NCBI GenBank assembly: GCA_905612235.1 | Contig: CAJQRF010000019.1 | Coordinates: 1 to 57,760, forward strand | Length of the DNA stretch: 57,760 bases | Origin: an uncultured Pelagibacteraceae bacterium | GTDB lineage: Bacteria; Pseudomonadota; Alphaproteobacteria; Pelagibacterales; Pelagibacteraceae | Direction: 5' to 3' | Shown: piece after piece, positions 1-10,744 of the stretch | How the letters are laid out: every line of letters starts with the position of its first letter | How positions within the stretch are numbered: the first letter of the stretch is position 1 | Position numbers and translations under genes: made by a program | Notes under the pieces: generated by a model | Database searches by the model: none | Told to the model about the DNA's origin: nothing | What the model saw: only the letters and a program-made list of their open reading frames with translations

Positions 1-243
1 CCGCAGGATCTTAAGTACACAGAACTGTCATCTCAGCTAACAGTTCCAAAGAATTTGAATGAACTAGTTGAACAAAACCAACTTGGTTTAGTAATGCTTA
101 AAATTGTTGAAATAATAGGTGAAGACAACATTAGAGATTTAGACCCTGAAACAATTTATTTTTTAAATAGAATATTAAATGATCTAAATTTAAAAAAAAT
201 AAGAAATAATATTTTAAGAGAAGCTTTGCCTGCTCGTATCTAA
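1..243 (+). CDS. C-terminal part of an unidentified protein (5' end outside window)
   Basis: Frame 1 is open from base 1 (PQDLKYTELSSQLTVPKNLNELV...) to the stop at 243; the TTG at 55 is internal. Confidence 0.6.
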   Translation, partial: PQDLKYTELSSQLTVPKNLNELVEQNQLGLVMLKIVEIIGEDNIRDLDPETIYFLNRILNDLNLKKIRNNILREALPARI

Positions 244-306
244 GAATTTCTTGAAAATAATTTCAATTACTTTATTATAATAGTCTTAATAACTAATTCT
301 AATTTT

Positions 307-831
307 ATGGCTTTGAGACAGATTTTAACAGAACCTAACGAAATTTTAAGACAAAAGTCTTTACCTGTAGAAAGTGTTAATGAGGAAATACAAACTCTTA
401 TGAATGATATGTTGGAAACTATGTATGCGGCGCCAGGCATCGGTTTAGCGGCAATTCAAGTTGGTGTACCAAAGAGAGTGATTGTTCTTGATATAGGGCA
501 AAAAGACGGACCTAAAAAACCGATGTTTTTTGTAAATCCAGAAATAATTACAAAATCTGAAAATAATTCAACATATGAAGAAGGGTGCTTGTCTGTGCCA
601 GGGCAATTTGCGGAAATTGATAGGCCTAATAATTGTCTAATAAGATATTTAGATTATTATGGTCAAGTACAAGCAATAAAAACTGAAGGAATGCTTGCGA
701 CTTGCGTCCAGCATGAGATAGATCATTTAGAAGGTATACTTTTTATTGATTATTTGTCTAAATTAAAAAAGTCGATGATAATTAAAAAACTTTCAAAACA
801 GAAAAAACCAATTGAAAGAATAGTAGTTTAA
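307..831 (+). CDS. def: peptide deformylase
   Basis: GIGLAAIQVG, EEGCLSVPG and QHEIDHLEG motifs. Confidence 0.97.
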   Translation: MALRQILTEPNEILRQKSLPVESVNEEIQTLMNDMLETMYAAPGIGLAAIQVGVPKRVIVLDIGQKDGPKKPMFFVNPEIITKSENNSTYEEGCLSVPGQFAEIDRPNNCLIRYLDYYGQVQAIKTEGMLATCVQHEIDHLEGILFIDYLSKLKKSMIIKKLSKQKKPIERIVV

Positions 832-847
832 ATTCAATAATAGATTA

Positions 848-1768
848 ATGTCATTTAATATAGTTTTTATGGGAACCCCAAAGTTTTCTGTTCCTGGGCT
901 TGAGGCTTTAATTGAAAATAAATTTAATATTATTAAGGTTTATACACAGCCACCAAAAAAATCCAAGAGAGGACAAAAAATTAATCCTTCACCTGTAGAG
1001 GTATTTTGTAAAAACAATAAAATAGATTTTAGAAATCCAATAAATCTTAACAATGAAGAAGAATTAAAAATTTTTAAAAAACTTTCTCCTGATATTGTTG
1101 TTGTAGCTGCATATGGACAAATAATATCAAAAATTTTTTTAGACATTCCAACATTAGGTTTTATAAACATACATGCATCGCTATTACCAAAATGGAGGGG
1201 TGCAGCACCAATTCAAAGAGCAATAATGAATGGTGATAAAAAGACAGGTGTAAGTATTATGAAAATAATAGAAAAATTAGATAGCGGTCCAGTTTTAACC
1301 TCAAGAGAACTGATAATAAAAGAAAATAGTACATATGGAGAAATAGAAAAGCAACTTTCTAAGATAGGTGCAAATTTATTAATTGAAAGTTTAAATATAA
1401 TAAAAAGAGATAAGTCAAAATTTATAGATCAGAAAAATTCTGAAGCTACCTATGCAATGAAAATTAAAAAAAGCGAAGCAAAGATAAATTGGAATTTAGA
1501 TGCTAATAAAACTTTAGCTCATATACATGGTTTAAGTCCAAACCCAGGAGCTTGGTTTGAATATGAAAAAGAACGATTTAAAATTTTAAAAGCAAAAATA
1601 AATTCAATAAATGGAAAAGAAGGTTGTGTGCTTGATGAAAATTTAATAATTGGATGTAAACGAAACTCTATTCAAGTTCTAGAGTTGCAACGCCAAGGAA
1701 GAAATAAGCAAAGCGCTAAAGAATTTTTATTAGGTAAAACAATTAGAAAAGGTTCAGCATTAAATTAA
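848..1768 (+). CDS. fmt: methionyl-tRNA formyltransferase
   Basis: FMGTPKFSVPGLEAL, NIHASLLPKWRGAAPIQRAI; follows def. Confidence 0.97.
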   Translation: MSFNIVFMGTPKFSVPGLEALIENKFNIIKVYTQPPKKSKRGQKINPSPVEVFCKNNKIDFRNPINLNNEEELKIFKKLSPDIVVVAAYGQIISKIFLDIPTLGFINIHASLLPKWRGAAPIQRAIMNGDKKTGVSIMKIIEKLDSGPVLTSRELIIKENSTYGEIEKQLSKIGANLLIESLNIIKRDKSKFIDQKNSEATYAMKIKKSEAKINWNLDANKTLAHIHGLSPNPGAWFEYEKERFKILKAKINSINGKEGCVLDENLIIGCKRNSIQVLELQRQGRNKQSAKEFLLGKTIRKGSALN

Positions 1769-2505
1769 TGCAAAGATATAAATTACTAATTGAGTATGAT
1801 GGCACTTCATTTGTCGGCTGGCAATTCCAAAAAAATGGTTTATCAATTCAAGAAGTGTTGCAAATTGCAATATTTAATCTATCTAGGGAAAAAGTAATAG
1901 TTATGGGAGCGGGGAGAACAGATGCAGGCGTACATGCCCTTGCACAAGTAGCTCATTTTGATTTAAAAAAAAAAATAGAAAAAAATAAATTCTTGCCAGG
2001 ATTAAATCAGCACATAGGAAACAAGCCTATTACTATTTTAAAAATAAATAAGGTAAGCAAAAAATTCCATTCAAGATTTGATGCTAAAATAAGAACCTAC
2101 CAGTATGTTATAATAAATAGACAATCACCATTAGCTCTACAAAAAAATAAGGCATGGCATATTCGAAAAAAATTAGATATTGAAGCAATAAAAAAGGGAG
2201 CAAAACTGTTATTAGGTACTCACGATTTCTCAACTTTTAGATCTTCATCTTGTGGGGCAAAATCACCAATAAAAACAATAAAAAATATATTTATTAAAAA
2301 AAATAAAGATAAAATCATCATTAAATTTACATCCCAGTCATTTTTACAACAACAAGTAAGATCTATGGTGGGATGTTTAAAGTATTTAGGTGAAGGAAAA
2401 TGGAAAATATCTAATTTTAAAAAATCATTTAAATCAAAAAGTCGAATAAAGTGTGCACCTCCTGCACCTGCTTGTGGTTTGTATTTGACTAAGGTCAATT
2501 ACTAA
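1768..2505 (+). CDS. truA: tRNA pseudouridine(38-40) synthase
   Basis: YDGTSFVGWQ, GAGRTDAGVHA motifs. Confidence 0.96.
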   Translation: MQRYKLLIEYDGTSFVGWQFQKNGLSIQEVLQIAIFNLSREKVIVMGAGRTDAGVHALAQVAHFDLKKKIEKNKFLPGLNQHIGNKPITILKINKVSKKFHSRFDAKIRTYQYVIINRQSPLALQKNKAWHIRKKLDIEAIKKGAKLLLGTHDFSTFRSSSCGAKSPIKTIKNIFIKKNKDKIIIKFTSQSFLQQQVRSMVGCLKYLGEGKWKISNFKKSFKSKSRIKCAPPAPACGLYLTKVNY

Positions 2506-3428
2506 TTTTCAGTTAAAGATTTAACATGAAAATCAACGCTTTCCTTTAAAGCATTTAAATCATAACCACCCTCTAAGATTGATACTATTTTCTCATCGCA
2601 AAGATTTTTTGCAAGGCTCATTATTCTTTTGGTTAACGTATAAAAATCTTTAGATTCTAAATTTATTTGAGCAAGAGGGTCATCTTTATGCGCATCAAAA
2701 CCAGCTGATAATAAAATAAATTCAGGTTTAAATTCTTTAAGTTTTATAAAAACACGATCGTAGGCATTCAAAAACTCATGGGTTTGTGTACCAGCTGGCA
2801 AAGGGATATTTAGAACATTATCATTTATACCTTTTTCATTTTCCGCACCGGAGCCTGGATAATAAGGATATTGATGAGTAGAAATATATAAAACGTTTTC
2901 ATTGTTGTAAAAAATATCCTGAGTTCCATTGCCATGGTGAACATCAAAATCAATGATAGCCACTTTAGATATATTATATTTTTTTAATAAATAATAAGCA
3001 CCAACTGCCACATTATTATAAACACAAAAACCCATAGCTTTTTGTTTTTCTGCATGATGGCCAGGTGGTCTGACAGCACAAAAGGCATTTTTAAATTCTT
3101 TTTCCATCACACCATCTATAGCTGTCAAAATTGAGCCAACAGCATCTCTTGTAGCATCTTTGCTACCAGGGGACAAAATCGTATCTCCATCTAAGAAATT
3201 TAAACCTTGTTTAGGAAAAGATTTGGTAACATTATTTAAATAGTTTTTTTCATGGGCATATTCTAAATATTTTAGATCAAACTTTGAAGGTTTTTTCCAA
3301 ATTAAATTTTTTGATTTAATTTTTTTTAAATGATCCAGCACAACAGTTACACGATCAGCTCTCTCAGGATGGCCTTGTCCAGTATCATGATTTAAATAGC
3401 TGTCCGTAGTTATTATTCCTGTTTTCAT
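2502..3428 (-). CDS. histone deacetylase / acetylpolyamine aminohydrolase family protein
   Basis: VRPPGHHAE, IIDFDVHHGNGTQDIF, LSAGFDAHKDDPL; ATG at 3428 preferred over the TTG at 3431. Confidence 0.92.
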   Translation of the reverse strand: MKTGIITTDSYLNHDTGQGHPERADRVTVVLDHLKKIKSKNLIWKKPSKFDLKYLEYAHEKNYLNNVTKSFPKQGLNFLDGDTILSPGSKDATRDAVGSILTAIDGVMEKEFKNAFCAVRPPGHHAEKQKAMGFCVYNNVAVGAYYLLKKYNISKVAIIDFDVHHGNGTQDIFYNNENVLYISTHQYPYYPGSGAENEKGINDNVLNIPLPAGTQTHEFLNAYDRVFIKLKEFKPEFILLSAGFDAHKDDPLAQINLESKDFYTLTKRIMSLAKNLCDEKIVSILEGGYDLNALKESVDFHVKSLTEN

Positions 3429-3541
3429 CAATTTAACGAATCTAAAAATTTAAATAAAGATGTTAGCATTCCATGGCCAGATAATTCTATTGCAATTAAT
3501 ATTATCGGAAATATTATAATTTTTTTTCTACTCTTACTCAT
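3428..3541 (-). CDS. small predicted single-TM protein (37 aa), coupled to the HDAC-family gene
   Basis: Not in ORF track; ATG...TGA encodes MSKSRKKIIIFPIILIAIELSGHGMLTSLFKFLDSLN; stop/start overlap TGATG with downstream gene. Confidence 0.45.
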   Translation of the reverse strand: MSKSRKKIIIFPIILIAIELSGHGMLTSLFKFLDSLN

Positions 3542-3550
3542 TATATTTAC

Positions 3551-4702
3551 TTATCCTTTAACTAGGTCTAATTTTTTTTTACCTAATCTCTCATTTCCAT
3601 TTTCTGTTACAAGATATGTTTCTCCTAAATTCATCGCTAGTTCATTGTCTGAATCCATAAGTATCATGTGCATGAAAAAGACATTACCAGGCTTGATAAC
3701 ATACGGATTACCTGTGTAAAGCATTGGCCAGTCCATCCAGTTTGGAGCAAATAATCCACCAAGGGAATAGCCACAAGCATTCATTCTTGAATTTTTATAT
3801 CCTAATTTATCAAAAGTTTTAGCATGAATATCAAAAACTTCACCAGCAGTTGATCCTGGTTTTAATTTACTTTTACAAGCATTTAATACTTCAGCGCAAG
3901 CATCATACATTTTTTTTTGTTTATCATTTATTTTGCCAATCGGAATAGTTCTGAACATTGCAGAATGGTAATGTTTGTAGGTTCCGGCCCATTCTATCGA
4001 AAGTTGATCTATCTCATCTAAATTTCTTTTTTCACTTTGATAACGACATAACAGTGCATTTTCCCCTGAGCCAATAATAAATTCATTTGCTGGATAATCA
4101 CCGCCACCATTAAAAATAGCTCCCTGCATTTCAGCAAGAATTTTAGATTCACTTACACCACTATGTGCATGCTTCCAAGCAGCTTCCATAGCGTTATCTG
4201 CAAGTTCTGCAGCTTTTTTCACATAAATCATTTCTGCTGCTGACTTAACAACTCTGAAATGCGAAATTAGTTCTGATTTATCATGAAGAGTTACAAAGTT
4301 ATTTAAAGAATTATTTAATCTAATTGCATTTCTTCCAGTCAAGCCATAAGATTCATATTCTACTCCCAGGTTTGATTTCTCTAATCCCAACTCTACTAAA
4401 ATATTTTTTAAATGGTCTGATGGGTTTGATTGATCTTTATCAATCCAGATTCTTATATCTTTTATAATTGATGTGTTTTGTGCTTGTCTCAAATCAGGAG
4501 CTCTAGTTAATAATATTAAATCTCCTTTAGCTGTTAGGATTAAACATTGGAAGAAAACAAAACCAAAAGTATCATATCCAGTGAGCCAGTACATTGATTC
4601 TTGCCTGAACATTAATAATGCATCCAATCCTTGGTTTTTTAATTCATTAATAACTCTAGATTGTCGTTCTTTAAATTCTTCTTTTGTAAAGTGAATTCCC
4701 AT
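3551..4702 (-). CDS. M24-family (creatinase/ectoine hydrolase-like) hydrolase
   Basis: MFRQESMYWLTGYDTFGFVFF, HFRVVKSAAEM, GETYLVTENG; creatinase N-terminal domain plus M24 fold. Confidence 0.85.
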   Translation of the reverse strand: MGIHFTKEEFKERQSRVINELKNQGLDALLMFRQESMYWLTGYDTFGFVFFQCLILTAKGDLILLTRAPDLRQAQNTSIIKDIRIWIDKDQSNPSDHLKNILVELGLEKSNLGVEYESYGLTGRNAIRLNNSLNNFVTLHDKSELISHFRVVKSAAEMIYVKKAAELADNAMEAAWKHAHSGVSESKILAEMQGAIFNGGGDYPANEFIIGSGENALLCRYQSEKRNLDEIDQLSIEWAGTYKHYHSAMFRTIPIGKINDKQKKMYDACAEVLNACKSKLKPGSTAGEVFDIHAKTFDKLGYKNSRMNACGYSLGGLFAPNWMDWPMLYTGNPYVIKPGNVFFMHMILMDSDNELAMNLGETYLVTENGNERLGKKKLDLVKG

Positions 4703-4704
4703 TT

Positions 4705-5844
4705 TTACTTAAAATAATTTTCTAATATATTTAGATATATATTAGATAGTTTTTTTAAGTCTGACAAAGGAACTGATTCATCAACTTTATGCATTGTTTT
4801 TCCGACAAGACCAAATTCTAAGCAGGGCGCAATTTTCCTAATAAACCTAGCATCAGATGTTCCACCCGTAGTTGATAATTTGGGTTTAATTTTTGTAATT
4901 TTTCTAATGGTGTTTTGAACCATATAAGTTGTTTTATTTGGTTTTGATAAAAAGGCCTCGCCAGAAACTTGATAATTTATATTAAATTTACACTTAGCTT
5001 TTTTAGATATTGATTTAAATATTACATTTAGTTTTTTTTTTAATGAATTTGAGGAGTGTTTATTATTGAATCTGACATTAAATACAGCATGAGCTGATCC
5101 TGGAATGACATTGTCAGCATGATTATCTATATTTATTTTAGTTATTTCTAGATTAGAAGCTTGAAAATTTTTTGTTCCTTTATCTAGTTTTATTTCTTTT
5201 ATTTTTTTTAAAATTTGGATCATTGTGTCAGTTGGATTATTTGCTCTTTTTGGGTAAGCCACATGTCCTTGGCTACCAATAACAGTAAGTCTGCCTGTAA
5301 TACTTCCTCTTCTTCCAATTTTAATCATTTCACCAAGTTTGTTCGGGTTGGTTGGTTCTCCAACTATGCAAAAATTAATTTTTTCTTTTTTTCTTCTTAA
5401 ATATTCAACAACTTTTTTTGTTCCATTAACAGCTAACCCTTCTTCATCTCCAGTAATTAATAAACTTATTGAACCTTTAAATTTTCTATTTTTAACTTTA
5501 AATCTACTTACTGCAGCTACAAAACAAGCTATAGAAGCCTTCATATCATTAGCACCTCTACCAATTAATTTATTATTCTTAACAGTTGGCTTGAATGGAT
5601 TAACAGACCAATCACTAATATTTCCTGGCGGGACAACGTCAGTATGCCCCGCATAGCAAAAATTAGGAGATGATTTCCCAAGTTTTGCATATAAATTTTT
5701 AATATTTTTAAAATTAATTAGTTGACATTTAAAACCAAGAGATTTTAAGTTTTTTGCTAAAACATTAATTGCCCCAGCATCTTTTGGTGTAATACTTGGT
5801 TTACGTATCAATTCTTTAGCTAGTTTTAATTCATTGATTGGCAT
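4705..5844 (-). CDS. dapE: succinyl-diaminopimelate desuccinylase
   Basis: YAGHTDVVPPG, GRGANDMKASIA, GDEEG motifs; next to dapD. Confidence 0.95.
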   Translation of the reverse strand: MPINELKLAKELIRKPSITPKDAGAINVLAKNLKSLGFKCQLINFKNIKNLYAKLGKSSPNFCYAGHTDVVPPGNISDWSVNPFKPTVKNNKLIGRGANDMKASIACFVAAVSRFKVKNRKFKGSISLLITGDEEGLAVNGTKKVVEYLRRKKEKINFCIVGEPTNPNKLGEMIKIGRRGSITGRLTVIGSQGHVAYPKRANNPTDTMIQILKKIKEIKLDKGTKNFQASNLEITKINIDNHADNVIPGSAHAVFNVRFNNKHSSNSLKKKLNVIFKSISKKAKCKFNINYQVSGEAFLSKPNKTTYMVQNTIRKITKIKPKLSTTGGTSDARFIRKIAPCLEFGLVGKTMHKVDESVPLSDLKKLSNIYLNILENYFK

Positions 5845-5851
5845 GAGTTTT

Positions 5852-6679
5852 TTAATCTCTCAACAAATCATTAATTGAAGTTTTGCTTCTTGTTTTTTCG
5901 TCCACTTTTTTTACAATTACTACACAATATAACGATGGACCATCAGGATTATTTTTACTTGGCGTAGAGCCAGGCACCACAACTGAGTAAGCAGGAACTT
6001 TTCCATAATGAATTTCACCCGTTGCTCTATCAATAATTCTTGTAGAAGCTCCTATATAAACTCCCATAGATAGAACGGATCCTTTTTCAACTATGACACC
6101 TTCAGCTACCTCAGCTCTTGCGCCGACAAAACAATTATCTTCAATTATAGTAGGATTTGCTTGCATAGGTTCTAATACACCACCTATTCCAGCCCCACCT
6201 GATATATGACAGTTTTTTCCAATTTGTGCACATGATCCTACAGAAGCCCAAGTGTCAATCATACTTCCTTCATCAACATAAGCGCCTAAATTTACAAACG
6301 AGGGCATCAAGACAACATTTTTTCCAATAAATGAACCTTTTCTTACAACTCCATTTGGAACAGATCTAAATCCAGCTTTTATAAATTTTTTTTCATTCCA
6401 ATCGCGAGTTTTGCCATCCACTTTATCGTACCAAGTAGCATAAGGACCTTTTGAAGTTTTCATTTTATTAACCTTAAAACTTAATAGAATTGCTTTTTTT
6501 ATCCATTGATTAACAAACCATTCACTATTTTTTTTTTCCGCTACTCTTATTTTTCCTTCATCTAGTAATTCTAATGTTTTACTTATCGCATTTAATAATT
6601 TTCTACTAGATTTAGAATTAACTTTAGCTTTATCATCCCAGGCCTCATTAATAATTTTTTCAAAAGAATTAATATTCAT
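5852..6679 (-). CDS. dapD: 2,3,4,5-tetrahydropyridine-2,6-dicarboxylate N-succinyltransferase
   Basis: Left-handed beta-helix acyltransferase sequence ([23 protein letters not shown]); internal ATG start preferred. Confidence 0.95.
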   Translation of the reverse strand: MNINSFEKIINEAWDDKAKVNSKSSRKLLNAISKTLELLDEGKIRVAEKKNSEWFVNQWIKKAILLSFKVNKMKTSKGPYATWYDKVDGKTRDWNEKKFIKAGFRSVPNGVVRKGSFIGKNVVLMPSFVNLGAYVDEGSMIDTWASVGSCAQIGKNCHISGGAGIGGVLEPMQANPTIIEDNCFVGARAEVAEGVIVEKGSVLSMGVYIGASTRIIDRATGEIHYGKVPAYSVVVPGSTPSKNNPDGPSLYCVVIVKKVDEKTRSKTSINDLLRD

Positions 6680-7349
6680 TATTTTCAATTTCTAAATTAA
6701 TTTTTTTTAAAAAATCAGACAAATTGTTCGTTTTATATTTAACAAAATTTCTGTCTGAAAACTCTTTTGCCCACGGTTCATCATTTTCAATCCAAATTGT
6801 TTGCATACCCATTTCATATGCTGGTTTTAAATTTCTTGCAATATCTTCAATAAAAACGCATAAATTTGGGTCAATTTTATGTTTTTTTACTAATTTTTTA
6901 TAGGGTTCTATAGCGGGTTTGGGAAAAAATTCAGAATCAACAATATCAAAAATATCATCAAAGTGTTGATCTATACCAATTCTTCTGGTTACATTAAGAG
7001 CATGCTTTCTCGATCCATTCGTAAAAATAATTTTTTTGCCATTAAGTTTTTTTATTTCATTACTTAATTTTAAATCTTTTTCAAGAAAATCTAAATCTAC
7101 ATCATGCACAAATTCTAAAAATTCATCAGCATCAATCTTATGATTTTTAATCATTCCATTTAATGTAGTATTGTATTGATGAAAATAATTTTTTTGTATT
7201 TTTTTAGCTTCTATTGCGCTTACTCGAAGTTTATCCGATATATACATTGTCATTTTCTTATCTACCTGTTCGAAAACTTTAGTTTTTCCTGAATAAAGAG
7301 TGTTATCCAGGTCAAATATCCAACATTTAATTGATTTAAATATTTTCAT
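6669..7349 (-). CDS. HAD-superfamily hydrolase, pyrimidine 5'-nucleotidase type
   Basis: [28 protein letters not shown] motifs. Confidence 0.88.
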   Translation of the reverse strand: MKIFKSIKCWIFDLDNTLYSGKTKVFEQVDKKMTMYISDKLRVSAIEAKKIQKNYFHQYNTTLNGMIKNHKIDADEFLEFVHDVDLDFLEKDLKLSNEIKKLNGKKIIFTNGSRKHALNVTRRIGIDQHFDDIFDIVDSEFFPKPAIEPYKKLVKKHKIDPNLCVFIEDIARNLKPAYEMGMQTIWIENDEPWAKEFSDRNFVKYKTNNLSDFLKKINLEIENNEY

Positions 7350-8218
7350 TTTCTTATAAGAGTTCCCGATCCTTCGTCAGAAAAAAGTTCAAAAAGAATA
7401 GAGTGTTGCTTTCTTCCATCGATAATCACAACACCCCTGACACCATTATTGATTGCATCTATACATGTCCTTATTTTTGGAATCATTCCTTCACTAATTG
7501 TTTCGTCATAAATTAATTTTTCCGCATCTGCTGATTTTATTTCAGAAATTAATTTCTTATTTTTGTCATAAACTCCCTCAACATCAGTCATTAGCATTAA
7601 ACGTCTTGATTTTAAACTTTTAGCCAAAGCTCCTGCTGCAGTATCTGCATTGATATTATATACTTGTTTATTTTCATCAATGCCCATTGGTGAGATGATT
7701 GGTATAAAGTTTTCTTTAATAATATTTTTAATTAATTTATCGTCAATTTTAGTAGGACTACCCACAAAACCTAATTCTTTACTTTTTTGAGCAACATAAA
7801 TTGAATTATTTTCTTTTACATTTATAGATCTAGCATTACAATCTTTTTTTCTTAATGCTTCAACAATCTCTTTATTAAATTCTATCATCACCTCTTCAAC
7901 AACTTTTATTACTTTTTTATCAGTAACTCGAAGGCCCATAATAAATTTACTTTCTATATTTAAAATACTAAGCTTATTTTTTATTCTTGGACCTCCACCA
8001 TGCACCACTATAGGAGTTAAACCTATTTTTTTTAATATACTTATATCTTCAATGAAATCATCAAATAGATTTGGATCTAGGAGAACACGTCCACCACACT
8101 TAATAACTATTTTTTCTTTAGAATACTTATCAATATATTTTTTTATTTGATGTGTAGAGGGTCCATTTTTTGGCCAGAATTTTTTTATTTTATTATCTAA
8201 ACTTTCTGTTGACGTCAT
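7346..8218 (-). CDS. argB: acetylglutamate kinase
   Basis: VIKCGGRVL, VVHGGGPRI, NINADTAAGALA. Confidence 0.96.
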   Translation of the reverse strand: MTSTESLDNKIKKFWPKNGPSTHQIKKYIDKYSKEKIVIKCGGRVLLDPNLFDDFIEDISILKKIGLTPIVVHGGGPRIKNKLSILNIESKFIMGLRVTDKKVIKVVEEVMIEFNKEIVEALRKKDCNARSINVKENNSIYVAQKSKELGFVGSPTKIDDKLIKNIIKENFIPIISPMGIDENKQVYNINADTAAGALAKSLKSRRLMLMTDVEGVYDKNKKLISEIKSADAEKLIYDETISEGMIPKIRTCIDAINNGVRGVVIIDGRKQHSILFELFSDEGSGTLIRK

Positions 8219-8221
8219 TGT

Positions 8222-9907
8222 TTAGACAGTTTTAACTTTAGTGCTTCTTATTATTACCCACTGCTGAGCAATAGTTAATATATTATTTACAGTCCAGTAA
8301 ACAACCAATCCTGATGGGAATGGCGCCAGAATAATAGTTAAAAAAATTGGGAAAAACATAAAAATTTTAGCTTGAATTGGGTCAGGTGGCGTAGGGTTTA
8401 GTTTTTGTTGTATAAACATACTTATGCCCATAAGTATTGGCCACGCACCTATCATTAAAAAAGTCGGAGGATCCCAAGGAATTAGTCCAAATAAATTAAA
8501 TATAGAAGTCGGGTCTCTATCAGACAAATCTTTTATCCAGCCAAAGAAAGGCTGATGTCTCATTTCTAAAGTAACATAAAGCATTTTATAAATTGCAAAG
8601 AAAAAAGGAATCTGAATTAATACAGGTAAGCACCCAGAAACCGGGTTTACTTTTTCTCTTTTATAAAGAGTCATCATTTCTTGTTGTAGTTTTACTTTAT
8701 CTCCTTTGTGCAACTCTTTTAGTCTTAGCATTTCTGGCTGCAAAACTTTCATTTTTGCCATTGATCTAAAGGAATAATTTGCCAATGGAAAAAATATTAG
8801 TCTTATAAGAGCAGTAATTATCACAATAGATAGGCCAAAATTGCCAGTTAATTTAAAAAAATAGTCAATTAAAAAAAATAAAGGTTTTGTAAAGAAATAG
8901 AACCAGCCCCAATCTATAGATAGATCAAATTTTTCAATATTTAATTGTTCTGCATAATTATCAATAACACTCACTTCTTTGGCAGCAACAAAAGTATTTA
9001 TTTTATTTGTGACGGTATTTCCTGGATTTAATATTTTAGCTTCTTTAATTATATAATTAGCTCGATATTTTTCATTCTTCGCAGTGAACTCAGCTTTAAA
9101 AGAACTTCCTTTTTCTGGGACAATAGCAGTTAACCAATACTTGTCTGTAATACCCAGCCATCCTTTTGTACTGTTTATTGTAAATTTTTTATCCTCAACA
9201 TCGTCAAAATTTTCTTCTTTTAGTTCATCTCCAAAAACACCAAGAAAACCTTCGTGCAAAATATATATCTGTCTTCCTTCTGGTTTACCTTTGCGTGTTA
9301 TTTGTGCATATGGATAAAACTGAAAAGATTTACTAGAGCTATTTTTAATTTCTTGGGTAATTTTAAATAGAAATTTATTATCGATTTCAATTTTTTTTAT
9401 AAAAGTTAATCCATTTCCATTTTTCCATTCGAGTATAGCAGGATTGTTTGGAGTTAAAGTTCCACTTGTTTTAGCAGACCAGGTCGTATCTAATAAAGGA
9501 AGTTTTATTTTTTCATTACCACCAGTCGCCCAACCAGTTTCAATAAAATATTCTTTTGAAGAGTTTTTTGGATTTAAAAAAGTCACTTTATCTTCTCCAT
9601 TTAAATCTTCTTTATAATTTTTAAAAATTATATCATCTATAATCGCGCCTTCGAGTGAAATTGATCCTTTAATACTTTCGTTTTCAATTTTGATTCTTTT
9701 GGTGCTATTAATTACGTCATCTCTAGTTACGGAATTTTTAATTTTCTGTTCACTTTCATCAATTGATGGAGAGGACAGGTTTTCATTTTCTGATAGTTGT
9801 TTCTCATATGTCTGTTGTTCTGCTATTGGTTGATCAAAAAAAATCGCCCAAAAAAACAAAACTGCAGATGAAAGAATTACGGCCAAGAGCACATTTCTTG
9901 TTTCCAT
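8222..9907 (-). CDS. yidC: membrane protein insertase YidC
   Basis: N-terminal TM, large periplasmic domain, C-terminal 60KD_IMP sequence (NPVSGCLPVLIQIPFFFAIYKML). Confidence 0.97.
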   Translation of the reverse strand: METRNVLLAVILSSAVLFFWAIFFDQPIAEQQTYEKQLSENENLSSPSIDESEQKIKNSVTRDDVINSTKRIKIENESIKGSISLEGAIIDDIIFKNYKEDLNGEDKVTFLNPKNSSKEYFIETGWATGGNEKIKLPLLDTTWSAKTSGTLTPNNPAILEWKNGNGLTFIKKIEIDNKFLFKITQEIKNSSSKSFQFYPYAQITRKGKPEGRQIYILHEGFLGVFGDELKEENFDDVEDKKFTINSTKGWLGITDKYWLTAIVPEKGSSFKAEFTAKNEKYRANYIIKEAKILNPGNTVTNKINTFVAAKEVSVIDNYAEQLNIEKFDLSIDWGWFYFFTKPLFFLIDYFFKLTGNFGLSIVIITALIRLIFFPLANYSFRSMAKMKVLQPEMLRLKELHKGDKVKLQQEMMTLYKREKVNPVSGCLPVLIQIPFFFAIYKMLYVTLEMRHQPFFGWIKDLSDRDPTSIFNLFGLIPWDPPTFLMIGAWPILMGISMFIQQKLNPTPPDPIQAKIFMFFPIFLTIILAPFPSGLVVYWTVNNILTIAQQWVIIRSTKVKTV

Positions 9908-10159
9908 TTATTTCTTTCCTTTCTTTAAAATTCTCACTGGGTCATAACCACTGCTGCCACCTAAAATTTTTATCGGATGACATCGCAAAATTCTTTTTAT
10001 ACCAAAATAAATACCTTTAAAAAATCCATTAACTTTTAACGATGTGATAAAATAATCTGAACATGTTGGCATGTATCTACAATTTGAAGGAAAATAAGGA
10101 GAGATAAAATATTTATAAAATTTAATTATTAAAATTAAAATATTGATTATTATTTTCAT
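9908..10159 (-). CDS. yidD: membrane protein insertion efficiency factor YidD
   Basis: FYKYFISPYFPSNCRYMPTCSDYF; between rnpA and yidC. Confidence 0.95.
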   Translation of the reverse strand: MKIIINILILIIKFYKYFISPYFPSNCRYMPTCSDYFITSLKVNGFFKGIYFGIKRILRCHPIKILGGSSGYDPVRILKKGKK

Positions 10160-10530
10160 AATTTTACGCTCTCTTGGTTAATTTTTTTAAACGTTTTATT
10201 TGCTTCATATAAAACATTAGCAAATTTATCTTTATATACATTATTTTTTCCAAAAATTACATAAGTGTAGTTTAAGTCTATTAGCTGTTTTTCGTTTAAA
10301 ATTTTTTGAATTGCATACTTTAGTTTTCGTTTTATCTTATTTCTGATTACCGCGTTACCAATTTTTTTTTTCATTACAAAACTTATGTTTAAGCATTTAT
10401 TAATTTTTTTTTTTAAGATTTTATCAAAATAAATAGTAAAATACCTATTATTCAATTTATTTTTTTTTAAAATTTTTAAAAAGTCTTTACTTTGATTTAA
10501 ACTCTTAAATCTGATCATTTTTGAACTCAA
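10156..10530 (-). CDS. rnpA: ribonuclease P protein component
   Basis: KKKIGNAVIRNKIKRKLKYAI (RNR motif region); between rpmH and yidD. Confidence 0.88.
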   Translation of the reverse strand: MSSKMIRFKSLNQSKDFLKILKKNKLNNRYFTIYFDKILKKKINKCLNISFVMKKKIGNAVIRNKIKRKLKYAIQKILNEKQLIDLNYTYVIFGKNNVYKDKFANVLYEANKTFKKINQESVKL

Positions 10531-10532
10531 AT

Positions 10533-10667
10533 TTAGGTGGAAATTTTTTTACGTCCTTTTGCTCTTCTTCTGGCAATAGTTTTTCTTCCACCCTTCTTAT
10601 TCATTCTAGATCTAAAGCCATGCCTTCTTTTTCTTACGATACGGCTAGGTTGGTATGTTCTTTTCAT
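10533..10667 (-). CDS. rpmH: 50S ribosomal protein L34
   Basis: Not in ORF track; reverse-strand translation [44 protein letters not shown]. Confidence 0.98.
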   Translation of the reverse strand: MKRTYQPSRIVRKRRHGFRSRMNKKGGRKTIARRRAKGRKKIST

Positions 10668-10744
10668 GAAATTTATTTAGTTCTTCTTAAAATTTTTTGA
10701 TAGTTATAGGTAATAAGTATGAACAAGTACAGATAAAAAAAATT

